Shown here one piece after another: positions 22,540-45,779 of a stretch of 64,000 nt of DNA. The notes beneath the pieces were generated by a model. It had not been told where the DNA came from. It did no database searches and saw only the letters and a program-made list of their open reading frames with translations. Each line of letters begins with the position of its first letter. The first letter of the stretch is position 1. Position numbers and translations under genes: made by a program. This DNA comes from Leuctra nigra. Its lineage: Eukaryota > Arthropoda > Insecta > Plecoptera > Leuctridae. Location of the stretch: NCBI GenBank assembly GCA_934045905.1, contig OW203768.1, forward strand, positions 36,051,060 through 36,115,059, in the 5' to 3' direction.

Positions 22540-23112
22540 CACGAGTACTTGTGCTCATGCGCACAGGGCGCGTTCAGCCAAGTCACTTAGATGTCAATCG
22601 TAACGAGTTCAGTAAAAGTTATAATTACATCGCGAAATAACAGAAATTGATGAATACCTTAGTGTCAACAATCAAATACAATCGGCATATTTCATTACAG
22701 CACACATTCATTCAAATTCTTGTGAAAACGAGATGTCTATTCACCAAAAATCACCATTTGACAGATGCAAATTGTTTTTCTCACGGCCTTTTGAACACAC
22801 ATTTTTCTTGACGCCTCGTTCAAACAATTGCAATCTGTCAAATGCTGCTTTTGGTGAATAGACAACTCGTTTTCACAAGAATTTGAATGAATGTGTGCTG
22901 TAATGAAATATGCTAATTGTATTTGATTGTTGACACTGAGGTAAGCATCAATTTCTGTTATTTCGCGATGTATTTATAACTTTTTACGGAACTCGTTACG
23001 ATTGACATCTAAGTGACTTGTATGTAAAAGTACGCACACGCTGGGATTGTACTCGCGTGAGCGGCCATCTTACTGATATCAGCGCATTCTCTAGGTACTT
23101 TTAGTGTCGAAT
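22540..23112. mobile_element. Second, inverted copy of the same MITE family
   Basis: Inverted relative to 21611-22190: same AAGTCACTTAGATGTCAATC, CAAATTCTTGTGAAAACGAG and TAGTGTCGAATTCG segments. Together the two copies form a 1.5-kb palindrome around a 300-bp centre (22245-22539). Confidence 0.68.
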
Positions 23113-23223
23113 TCGCCTGTCATGTCCCTTTCTCCACCAAAATGGTAAAGCAGTTCAAAACTGCAATGATACCTATTTTGAACTGCTTTACCATTTGGGT
23201 GGATGATAGGGGTGACAGGCGAA
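23113..23223. repeat. Hairpin MITE, about 47-bp arms
   Basis: TTCGCCTGTCA...AATGGTAAAGCAGTTCAAAA followed, after a 15-bp loop, by its complement ending TGACAGGCGAA. Inserted at the edge of the larger palindrome. Confidence 0.65.
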
Positions 23224-23426
23224 CAGACCTATTTATCTAGTGATTAATTGTGCAAGAATTATATTGAAGTACGAGATGATAATAATACATTTTCCAGTTA
23301 AATGCTCATCTGAGGAAAATATAATATAGGCGCTAAGATTGTGACATCAAGAAACTTTCCTCCATGTTAGTCTTTTAAGATAGGTACACACACACTACAA
23401 ATTAAATTGCCACTGTGTGTAAGAAG

Positions 23427-24195
23427 CAGGGACCCAAACCGGAACCGGAACCGATATACTTTTTTCCCAAAGAACCGGAACGGGAACCCGAACCTTTATA
23501 ATCAATTAGGTTCTTAAAGGTTCTTAAAGGTTCTTTAAGGTTCCTTCTTTTAATAAAAAATCATGTATATCACTTGGACATAATATTATTCACAAAGTTG
23601 TATAAAGTTAACTTTTTGATAAAATTTCCAAAATGTTTTTTTGTAGAAATTTTTAATTCTTGATAAGAAATATGATTCTTCATTATGCAAACGCTGTTTG
23701 AGTTTTCAATTTTTGAATCTGACTCCTGCGATGAGAACTGCATTGCCGACAATTGAATATGAACATCCCTTTCTGAATTCATGTGGTGACTCACTATTTC
23801 TAATAGTAAGCTCAGGAAAAATGAATGTTTACGTTGTCTTATGGAGAAATTTGCAGCCACTATACTGTCTCCTCTGAAATGTACTCTGCGCACCATCCTG
23901 TGAATTTTATACAGACACTGCCTACAACTAGCTACAACGGTGCTTGCATTCATAGGAAAATCCAAATCCAATAATTCCATTAAATTTGACATTGGTAATA
24001 CTGAAGTTTTTTAATATAGTTTAATTTAAAATTTTAGAACCGGAACCGGAACCCGGAACCTTTATGCAGGAACCGGAACCGGAACCGAACCTTTAAGAAT
24101 ATTTGTTTCAGAACCGGAACCGGAACCCGAACCTTTATAAAATAAAATTGTGGAACCGGAACCCGAACCTTTATTCATAAAGGTTCGGGTCCCTG
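23427..24195. mobile_element. hAT element, 769 bp, TSD GTAAGAAG, in BLM intron 9
   Basis: Termini CAGGGACCC(A/G)AACC in inverted orientation with 8-bp duplications GTAAGAAG at 23419-23426 and 24196-24203. Subterminal regions are arrays of GGAACCGGAACC and AACCTTTAT-type repeats in both orientations. The insertion site is 18 bp beyond the exon 9 donor. Confidence 0.88.
23570..23992 (-). CDS. Unrecognised 140-aa ORF inside the hAT element
   Basis: Fills most of the interior between the two subterminal arrays. Begins MSNLMELLDLDFPMNASTVV, with a Cys/His-containing CRQCLYKIHRMVRRVHF stretch and a hydrophobic FFLSLLLEIVSHH segment. No BED finger or hAT dimerisation motif is seen. It may be a captured exon or a remnant of an unrelated gene. 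It lacks known homology to me; coding status uncertain. Confidence 0.35.
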   Translation of the reverse strand: MSNLMELLDLDFPMNASTVVASCRQCLYKIHRMVRRVHFRGDSIVAANFSIRQRKHSFFLSLLLEIVSHHMNSERDVHIQLSAMQFSSQESDSKIENSNSVCIMKNHISYQELKISTKKHFGNFIKKLTLYNFVNNIMSK

Positions 24196-24220
24196 GTAAG
24201 AAGAGCATAGCGATCACTTA

Positions 24221-37925
<13,705 letters not shown>

Positions 37926-38187
37926 TATTGATAATCACATAACCATGAACATAACCAACGAAAAATAAGCTGCCTTTGAGTCTTTGACTTGACGTTTTCG
38001 ACACAGAAAAAATCAACAAAAACACCAAAAGTAAGGTTAATGGGGGGCTGGCAAAAACCGCTCTACTTCTTCTTCTTCTTTCTTTTGATTTATAATATCA
38101 TGTTGGCCAGCATGGGTAAAAGGAAGCGCGGGATTTTTAAACACTGGGACACTGGAGATTAAACCTGAGCCATACCAGGCGATACTA

Positions 38188-38543
38188 TTATTATTATTAT
38201 TATGTGTCTTTATTTGCATTGAAATTATAGGTACAATACAATACAAACAGGCGATATTCAGACATTGGGCCTGATCTTCCATATAACCTTTACTTTACCT
38301 ATACCTAATAATAATATCTATGAATACATAACAATTTGTAGCACTCAGTAATTGACTTAGATTAAATAAAATTAAATTAAAATTAAATAAATACTAAACA
38401 TAAGAAAATTTGAGATACTGGAATCAAGTAATATAATATTATCCTAATATGGATAATAATAGTAGGTAAAAAATATAAAAATATCTTAATTATTTGTAGG
38501 CAGTACATGTACATTGTTATAATGTTAATAATTATTATTATTA
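38188..38543 (-). mobile_element. LINE 3' UTR remnant (end of the host copy) with (AAT)n tail
   Basis: 341 bp nearly identical (about one difference) to 38544-38884, ending in a TTATTATTATT tail. It matches the part of the 3' UTR missing from the LINE at 42384-45487, so it is best read as that copy's severed end, with the intact LINE inserted between. Confidence 0.75.
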
Positions 38544-38894
38544 TGTGTCTTTATTTGCATTGAAATTATAGGTACAATACAATACAAACAGGCGATATTC
38601 AGACATTGGGCCTGATCTTCCATATAACCTTTACTTTACCTATACCTAATAATAATATCTATGAATACATAACAATTTGTAACACTCAGTAATTGACTTA
38701 GATTAAATAAAATTAAATTAAAATTAAATAAATACTAAACATAAGAAAATTTGAGATACTGGAATCAAGTAATATAATATTATCCTAATATGGATAATAA
38801 TAGTAGGTAAAAAATATAAAAATATCTTAATTATTTGTAGGCAGTACATGTACATTGTTATAATGTTAATAATGATGAACAGTCAGTCGATAAT

Positions 38895-41105
38895 TCAATA
38901 CAATGCCATGAATAACAAGAATAGCAAGTAAAAATAAATTGACATATATAAGACAGGCCAGAGAGGTCTTTTATATTTTGGCAACTCTTTTAGGACTATT
39001 TTTTTCTCTTGTTCTCTCAGCAATAAAGCTTTATATTCAGATTTAAAAATTAATACGGACGAGGTATCTTTTAAGGTTGATGGTAAATTATTCCATATCC
39101 TCGGTCCATTGATAGAAAAAGAAGAGGAGGATACAGAGTTGTGATGATTGAAAACCAGGTTATTATTTTGTCGTGTATGGTGATTATGTAAATCTCTAGA
39201 GAGTTGAATTTTATCATAAAGATAGGCTGGTGACTTGGTATTTATCAATTTATGCATAAAAGTTGCAAGATGTAGTATTCTGCGGTTTTCCATGTTTAAC
39301 CAGCCAAGTTTGATAAGATGAGGAGAGATCTGTTCCCTGAAGGGTGTATTTAATATGAAACGTACACATGAATTCTGTATTTTTTGTATGCGCTGGGACG
39401 TGGTTTTGTTTATTCCCATGTATACTGCATCACAAAAGTCAAAAATCGATAGAACTAGAGATTCAGCAAGAAGTTTCTTAGTATTTATAGGTAAGTATTT
39501 CTTAAATCTGTTGAGGTATCTAATAACACCGAAAGCTTTATTGCAGCACTTATCTACATGAACCTTCCAGGTCATATCCGTATCGAACCAAACACCTAGA
39601 TTCCTGGCATTATCAACCTTTTTGATGACTACCTGGCCTAATCTCACCATTTGGTTGATGTCATCGATTTTATCTAGGGCCTTTACACTGTTTGGCTTAC
39701 CTAAAGGTACCAATATTGACTTTGTAGGGTTAAGTCGTAGGCCATTTTTTTTAGAATAGATCTCAATTGAAGCCAAGTCTTTGTTGAGCTCCTCTATGCT
39801 TTTGAGAATGTTTTTGACATCATTACATGAGATAAATAATTGTAGATCATCTGCATATTGGCAGACTTTGGTATGATCTACCACAGTAGGTAGATCATGC
39901 ACATGTAAATTAAAAAGAAGTGGGCCTAATATGGATCCTTGGGGTACCCCATTAGCAATAGTGAGTAATTTGCTCTGTAAAGCAGATCCATTTGCTTCAA
40001 CCTTGACTACTTGTTGTCTGTTTTCTAAATAGCTAGTGAAGAATTTGTTTGTAAGATTAGAAAAGCCTAGCGCTCTTAGTTTGGCTAGCAGTAGTCGATG
40101 GTGAATAGTATCAAAGGCTTTCGAATAATCAAGTAAGGTGAGCAAGCAGATACCCTTGTTTGACATGTTGTGCAAAATCTCATCCGACATATCAAGTAAA
40201 GATGTAGTACAGCTGTATCCTGTCCTGAAACCGGACTGTTCTCTAGGAATTATATTATTTTCTTCAACATATCCTATTGTTTGCTGATACACTATCTTTT
40301 CCAAGATTTTCGAGAATGTTGGGAGGATGCTAACTGGTCTCAGATCGGTTATTTGAAGAGGGTTTGCTACCTTTGGAAGGGGAATTACAATTGCAATTTT
40401 CCATAGGTCAGGAAACGTTGATGACATTATTGCATAGTTAATGATGTTTGTGATTACATTCAAACAGTAGGGGAGGACAAGTTTTATGATTGTGATATTA
40501 ATATTATCAGTGCCAGTGGCTTTTGTTTCGATTTTACTAATGATTTTACAGATTACATCCTGGTTTACTGGTTGTAGGTAAAATCGTTCCTCAGGTTCTA
40601 GGGCATTTAGCTCATCGATTTGATTTTGTATGTCTTTCTGGAAATCTTGTGATGATCCTATCTGTATGAAGTGTAAGTTAAGTTCATTGGGGTCCGATAA
40701 GTGACCTGGTAGACTCTTATCTCCCTCCGATTTGGTCACATCAGATTTCTTTAAAAAACTCCATTTATTTGAATTGTTTAATGAGTTCAGTTTGGTGAAA
40801 TGCATTCTTTTTGCTGCCCCGATGTCACGATTTATCAAATTTCTTAGATTCCTATATGTATCCCAGTCAATGTTGTTCTTGGTCTTTCGGGCTTTAGCAT
40901 GAGCTTTATCTTTTTCTCCAATTGCAATTATAATATCATCAGTCATCCAGGGGGCGGGAGGTTTTGTAAATCTCTTCCTCGTCAGTGGCGCATGGTTATC
41001 AACAAGTTGTACAATTAATTTATTTAAAAGGGTCACCTTTTCATTGATATCTGGAAGTTGGTCAATATCACCCCACTGAATTTCCTCTGCCTCTTTTTTA
41101 AACAT
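38895..41105 (-). CDS. LINE reverse transcriptase (C-terminal part of ORF2), 736 aa
   Basis: Begins at MFKKEAEEIQWGD; without the insertion it would continue the endonuclease frame. RT motifs: LRPVSILPTFSKILEKIV, REQSGFRTGYSCTT, LLDYSKAFDTIHH (catalytic Asp), GVPQGSILGPLLF, CQYADDLQLF (Asp 419/420), NPTKSILVPLG, ARNLGVWFD. C-terminal region with FCDAVYMGINKT and INGPRIWNNLP, typical of the CR1/L2/Jockey group. Fully open, so the copy is young. Confidence 0.88.
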   Translation of the reverse strand: MFKKEAEEIQWGDIDQLPDINEKVTLLNKLIVQLVDNHAPLTRKRFTKPPAPWMTDDIIIAIGEKDKAHAKARKTKNNIDWDTYRNLRNLINRDIGAAKRMHFTKLNSLNNSNKWSFLKKSDVTKSEGDKSLPGHLSDPNELNLHFIQIGSSQDFQKDIQNQIDELNALEPEERFYLQPVNQDVICKIISKIETKATGTDNINITIIKLVLPYCLNVITNIINYAIMSSTFPDLWKIAIVIPLPKVANPLQITDLRPVSILPTFSKILEKIVYQQTIGYVEENNIIPREQSGFRTGYSCTTSLLDMSDEILHNMSNKGICLLTLLDYSKAFDTIHHRLLLAKLRALGFSNLTNKFFTSYLENRQQVVKVEANGSALQSKLLTIANGVPQGSILGPLLFNLHVHDLPTVVDHTKVCQYADDLQLFISCNDVKNILKSIEELNKDLASIEIYSKKNGLRLNPTKSILVPLGKPNSVKALDKIDDINQMVRLGQVVIKKVDNARNLGVWFDTDMTWKVHVDKCCNKAFGVIRYLNRFKKYLPINTKKLLAESLVLSIFDFCDAVYMGINKTTSQRIQKIQNSCVRFILNTPFREQISPHLIKLGWLNMENRRILHLATFMHKLINTKSPAYLYDKIQLSRDLHNHHTRQNNNLVFNHHNSVSSSSFSINGPRIWNNLPSTLKDTSSVLIFKSEYKALLLREQEKKIVLKELPKYKRPLWPVLYMSIYFYLLFLLFMALY

Positions 41106-41776
41106 CTCAACGTTAATCCCCTTGAGATTTCTGTATTAAAACAAAACCGAAGTATATATATATACTTCGGTTTTGTTTTCTGAACACCTATTTTATATCT
41201 GAAGTGTACTACATTATGGTCACCATGTCCCGGAGGTGCAAGCTGACCATGTGACATAAAGTGGTTGTTGTTACATAGTATTATGAGATCTAATATAGTT
41301 GCTGAGTTGTTAGTGATACGAGTAGGCGAGTCCACTATCTGTAGCATATCCAGGTTCTCCAGTGCATCTGATAGCATTCTTTTCTCGATCGTGTCATGTA
41401 ACCAGTCTACATTCAGATCCCCCAAGCAAATCACATGTTCATATTTATCTCTGGTTAGTTCTAATAATTTTACACAGTTATGAACAGTTTCTGTACCTTC
41501 TCCTGGAGGTCTGTAAATTGTTAATAACGCAATTTTTATGTTTCTTATTGATAATTCAATTAACATGTACTCAAGAGTATTTCCCAGATCTTCCCTGATA
41601 ATAATCGTTTCATACTTCAGATATGATCTGATATAAATGGCTAAGCCACCCCCTCTTTTCCGTTCCCGATCTTTGCGGACTAGTGCATATCCTGGTATGT
41701 GAATGCCTGGTATATCACCAGGTCTGAGCCAGGTTTCCGCCACACAGATCACATCAAAATTATTTTTCGTTACCAT
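41033..41776 (-). CDS. LINE AP endonuclease domain (N-terminal part of ORF2)
   Basis: Motifs of the APE domain: CHVNIRSL (in frame upstream of the first ATG, about 41825), VAETWL (catalytic Glu), TIYRPPG, CLGDLNVDWLHD, ATILDLIIL and PPGHGDHNVV. The frame runs open upstream to about 41880. It nicks target DNA for reverse transcription. The natural continuation into RT is broken at about 41135-41180 by an inverted 28-bp insertion; the ORF's last 45 residues are out-of-frame sequence. Confidence 0.82.
   Translation of the reverse strand: MVTKNNFDVICVAETWLRPGDIPGIHIPGYALVRKDRERKRGGGLAIYIRSYLKYETIIIREDLGNTLEYMLIELSIRNIKIALLTIYRPPGEGTETVHNCVKLLELTRDKYEHVICLGDLNVDWLHDTIEKRMLSDALENLDMLQIVDSPTRITNNSATILDLIILCNNNHFMSHGQLAPPGHGDHNVVHFRYKIGVQKTKPKYIYILRFCFNTEISRGLTLRCLKKRQRKFSGVILTNFQISMKR
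41135..41181. repeat. 42-bp perfect palindrome interrupting LINE ORF2
   Basis: AAAACAAAACCGAAGTATAT followed by its complement. About 28 bp appear inserted between the endonuclease and RT parts, copying the adjacent sequence in inverse orientation and shifting the frame. Confidence 0.75.
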
Positions 41777-41950
41777 TAATTTAAACTCATCAACATTTCT
41801 AATTAGTGACCTTATATTAACATGACATATATTGAGGTACGATTTGCCTAATCTAAAAGAACTTTCTGTTACCTTGGGGCAAGTTATGTCTGCTTTTGCC
41901 TTACGTTTTGACTTTAATGTATTGTTTTTACGGAGAGCTGTGATTCTCCG

Positions 41951-42202
41951 TCACAAGTCCATAACTTCCCTTGGTTTCCTTGTGCGTTTCTTAGACGTGT
42001 GCTTATAGATCTTAGTGGGAGTGGGTTTCTTCTTCCGTTGAAGTATTTTACGAGTGTCTGATGGCGTCCGGGCAGTGACAGGGACCGGAGACGTCTGGGC
42101 CACGACTGGGTCCGGAGACGTCTCGGCCGCGACTGGGTCCGGAGACGTCTGGGCCGCGACTGGGTCCGGAGATGTCTCGGCCGCGACTGGGTCCGGAGAC
42201 AT
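41951..42202 (-). CDS. LINE ORF1 C-terminal part with 9-residue repeats
   Basis: Reads (TSPDPVAAE/Q)n over the 27-bp tandem array, then a basic tail KILQRKKKPTPTKIYKHTSKKRTRKPREV. The repeat plus a nucleic-acid-binding basic tail would suit a LINE ORF1/RNA-binding role, but no zinc knuckle or RRM is seen, and the array may equally be 5' UTR. Upstream start not identifiable. Confidence 0.4.
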   Translation of the reverse strand: MSPDPVAAETSPDPVAAQTSPDPVAAETSPDPVVAQTSPVPVTARTPSDTRKILQRKKKPTPTKIYKHTSKKRTRKPREVMDL

Positions 42203-42383
42203 CTGGGCTGCGACTGGGTCCGGAGACGTCTGGGCCGCGACTGGGTCCGGAGATGTCCGGGCAGCGACTGGGTCCGGAGATGTCCGGGCAGCGACTGGGT
42301 CCGGAGACGTCTAGGCCGCGACTGGGTCCGGAGATGTCTCGGCCGCGACTGGGTCCGGAGACGTCTGGGCCGCGACTGGGTAC
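42075..42383. repeat. 27-bp GC-rich tandem repeat, about 11 units
   Basis: Unit GACTGGGTCCGGAGACGTCT plus GGGCCGC with variants (ATCTGGGC, GTCTCGGCC). Period is 9 codons. It forms the 5' end of the LINE at 38544-42383. Confidence 0.85.
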
Positions 42384-42779
42384 AGTCAGTCGATAATTCA
42401 ATACAATGCCATGAATAACAAGAATAGCAAGTAAAAATAAATTGACATATATAAGACAGGCCAGAGAGGTCTTTTATATTTTGGCAACTCTTTTAGGACT
42501 ATTTTTTTCTCTTGTTCTCTCAGCAATAAAGCTTTATATTCAGATTTAAAAATTAATACGGACGAGGTATCTTTTAAGGTTGATGGTAAATTATTCCATA
42601 TCCTCGGTCCATTGATAGAAAAAGAAGAGGAGGATACAGAGTTGTGATGATTGAAAACCAGGTTATTATTTTGTCGTGTATGGTGATTATGTAAATCTCT
42701 AGAGAGTTGAATTTTATCATAAAGATAGGCTGGTGACTTGGTATTTATCAATTTATGCATAAAAGTTGCAAGATGTAGT

Positions 42780-43898
42780 ATTATTATTATTATTTATTGA
42801 TTGATACAACTTTGACTAATGCTACTATACATGTTTCAATTATTAATAATAGTCAATGTTCTTAAGTGCACTTATTCGTCGGTTGTTGTAGTTTTATAAG
42901 TTCATGTCGGAATAATGGACTTCATCCTCTTCCTCAATTCTTTATTGTTCTGGGGAAGTGGCTCCACGACGCTGGCAGGCAGGTTGTTCCATAATCTGAT
43001 CCCATGCGCTGCGAGAGAGAACTTGCCAGTGTCTGTTCGCGGCTGCAACAGACGAATTTTCTCGGTGTGGTCTCCTCTCGCGGTGTAATTCGGTCTCTGC
43101 AGTAGCTCACCTAGCTCCTCCCAAGCCTCTTCATGGCAGTAAGCCCTGTATATAGCGATAGCTCTGGATGCGTCTCGCCGGTCTTCCAGAGACTCCCACT
43201 TCAGTGATTTTATGAGTTCAGTGGGGCCAGGAGAGTTTCCGAATGAACTCTCAACATACCGTGCAGCCCTCCTCTGTACCATATCCAGCTGGTGTTTATT
43301 CACCATGGTATATGGACTCCACACACTGGCACAATATTCCATCTGTGGACGAACAAGGGTGAGATATGCCAGTTCCTTTGCCTTCTTTGCTGCACCTTTG
43401 AGGTTCCTCATGACGAACTGCAGTGATTTGGATGCCTTCTTTGAAGTTACATCAATGTGGTTATTCCACTTCAGGTCATCAGACAGCCACACTCCAAGGT
43501 ACTTAGCATCCTTTGTGGGATCAATTGGTAGGTTCCCAAGCTGGAACTGGTACTGTATCCGTGTTTTCCTAGTGCTGAATGACATCTTGATGGTCTTATC
43601 GATGTTGATTCGCATCTGATTCAGGTCCACCCACTTGGCTAGTTCTTCGAGGTCTTCCTGGAGCTGCCCGCAGTCATTGGTGTTGTTGACAGTCCTGTAG
43701 ATTATACAGTCGTCTGCGAACAGCCGCAATTTGGAGTGCAAGATACACTGTGGAAGATCGTTCATAAAGATCAAGAAGAGGAGTGGACCGAGAACACTTC
43801 CCTGGGGTACTCCTGATGTCACTGTAATTGGCAGGGAGATTTCTCCTTCAATCCTTACTACTTGCTTCCTGTTATTTAGAAAGCTCCATATCCACTTA
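42780..43898 (-). mobile_element. 5'-truncated LINE of a different CR1/L2-like family, nested
   Basis: Inserted within the C-terminal RT region of the sister copy. Has an (AAT)n tail (42779-42794 on the plus strand as TTATTATT). Compared with the intact copy, about 4 bp of target (AGAA region) are missing and no duplication is seen. Confidence 0.8.
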
Positions 43899-43912
43899 AT
43901 GCGGTTTTCCAT
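42902..43912 (-). CDS. LINE RT C-terminal half, 336-aa open frame
   Basis: VTSGVPQGSVLGPLLFLIFMNDL, LRLFADDCIIY (catalytic Asp pair), MRINIDKTIKMSFS, AKYLGVWLSDDL, then the thumb and C-terminus with MEYCASVWSPY, RAARYVESSF, HGIRLWNNLPASVV. The first five residues (MENRI) come from the host LINE, so the ATG is a chance fusion. Catalytically complete palm but lacks endonuclease and N-terminal RT. Confidence 0.8.
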   Translation of the reverse strand: MENRIKWIWSFLNNRKQVVRIEGEISLPITVTSGVPQGSVLGPLLFLIFMNDLPQCILHSKLRLFADDCIIYRTVNNTNDCGQLQEDLEELAKWVDLNQMRINIDKTIKMSFSTRKTRIQYQFQLGNLPIDPTKDAKYLGVWLSDDLKWNNHIDVTSKKASKSLQFVMRNLKGAAKKAKELAYLTLVRPQMEYCASVWSPYTMVNKHQLDMVQRRAARYVESSFGNSPGPTELIKSLKWESLEDRRDASRAIAIYRAYCHEEAWEELGELLQRPNYTARGDHTEKIRLLQPRTDTGKFSLAAHGIRLWNNLPASVVEPLPQNNKELRKRMKSIIPT

Positions 43913-45779
43913 GTTTAACCAGCCAAGTTTGATAAGATGAGGAGAGATCTGTTCCCTGAAGGGTGTATTTAATATGAAACGTACACATGAATTCTGTATT
44001 TTTTGTATGCGCTGGGACGTGGTTTAGTTTATTCCCATGTATACTGCATCACAAAAGTCAAAAATCGATAGAACTAGAGATTCAGCAAGAAGTTTCTTAG
44101 TATTTATAGGTAAGTATTTCTTAAATCTGTTGAGGTATCTAATAACACCGAAAGCTTTATTGCAGCACTTATCTACATGAACCTTCCAGGTCATATCCGT
44201 ATCGAACCAAACACCTAGATTCCTGGCATTATCAACCTTTTTGATGACTACCTGGCCTAATCTCACCATTTGGTTGATGTCATCGATTTTATCTAGGGCC
44301 TTTACACTGTTTGGCTTACCTAAAGGTACCAATATTGACTTTGTAGGGTTAAGTCGTAGGCCATTTTTTTAGAATAGATCTCAATTGAAGCCAAGTCTTT
44401 GTTGAGCTCCTCTATGCTTTTGAGAATGTTTTTGACATCATTACATGAGATAAATAATTGTAGATCATCTGCATATTGGCAGACTTTGGTATGATCTACC
44501 ACAGTAGGTAGATCATGCACATGTAAATTAAAAAGAAGTGGGCCTAATATGGATCCTTGGGGTACCCCATTAGCAATAGTGAGTAATTTGCTCTGTAAAG
44601 CAGATCCATATGCTTCAACCTTGACTACTTGTTGTCTGTTTTCTAAATAGCTAGTTAAGAATTTGTTTGTAAGATTAGAAAAGCCTAGCGCTCTTAGTTT
44701 GGCTAGCAGTAGTCGATGGTGAATAGTATCAAAGGCTTTCGAATAATCAAGTAAGGTGAGCAAGCAGATACCCTTGTTTGACATGTTGTGCAAAATCTCA
44801 TCCGACATATCAAGTAAAGATGTAGTACAGCTGTATCCTGTCCTGAAACCGGACTGTTCTCTAGGAATTATATTATTTTCTTCAACATATCCTATTGTTT
44901 GCTGATACACTATCTTTTCCAAGATTTTCGAGAATGTTGGGAGGATGCTAACTGGTCTCAGATCGGTTATTTGAAGAGGGTTTGCTACCTTTGGAAGGGG
45001 AATTACAATTGCAATTTTCCATAGGTCAGGAAACGTTGATGACATTATTGCATAGTTAATGATGTTTGTGATTACATTCAAACAGTAGGGGAGGACAAGT
45101 TTTATGATTGTGATATTAATATTATCAGTGCCAGTGGCTTTTGTTTCGATTTTACTAATGATTTTACAGATTACATCCTGGTTTACTGGTTGTAGGTAAA
45201 ATCGTTCCTCAGGTTCTAGGGCATTTAGCTCATCGATTTGATTTTGTATGTCTTTCTGGAAATCTTGTGATGATCCTATCTGTATGAAGTGTAAGTTAAG
45301 TTCATTGGGGTCCGATAAGTGACCTGGTAGACTCTTATCTCCCTCCGATTTGGTCACATCAGATTTCTTTAAAAAACTCCATTTATTTGAATTGTTTAAT
45401 GAGTTCAGTTTGGTGAAATGCATTCTTTTTGCTGCCCCGATGTCACGATTTATCAAATTTCTTAGATTCCTATATGTATCCCAGTCAATGAAATGAAATC
45501 GACATGAAAAATGGCCTGGACTAGGTAAACCGCCAACCAGGGACCCAGGAATTATAATAACTATTGCTATTGCTATGTTCTATGTTAGTAATGTATTTTC
45601 TAATGTTATTTAAGTTTTTTAAATTAAGGTTTATATTTTTTCCCTGATTTCATCAAATATTCACTAAGTATTATATAAATATCTATTCTGTCAGAAGTTA
45701 GAAGGCTTAAAATATTCCACGGTTTAGGGCACTTTAACTTGTTTAATTTTTTTCCATATTGGTTCTGTTTTGTATACTG

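Larger units (their letters stand above)
38544..42383 (-). mobile_element. Nearly full-length CR1/Jockey-group LINE inserted in a sister copy
   Basis: Runs 5' to 3' on the minus strand: 27-bp tandem repeats (42383-42075), end of a first ORF (41951), endonuclease (about 41880-41150), RT (41105-38895), 3' UTR and (AAT)n tail. Flanked on both sides by parts of another copy of the same family. Clade inferred from RT motifs and the microsatellite tail. Confidence 0.8.
42384..45487 (-). pseudogene. Sister LINE copy, interrupted by another LINE and 5'-truncated
   Basis: Near-identical to 38885-41990 less the insertion: RT fragments at 45456-44320 (motifs SGFRTGYSC, DYSKAFDTI, GVPQGSILG, YADDLQLF), 44332-44024 and 42760-42398. 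Lesions: a 1-bp deletion in an A/T run near 44366 shifting the frame after IYSKK, and a TAA at 44024 (Lys to stop after MGIN). It is truncated 5' at 45487 and its 3' UTR is severed at 42384. Confidence 0.82.

Noticed and set aside
42048..42401. SGPSRGPDV repeat proteins in other frames
   Set aside because: Alternative frames of the 27-bp tandem repeat; all frames are open because the unit lacks stops.
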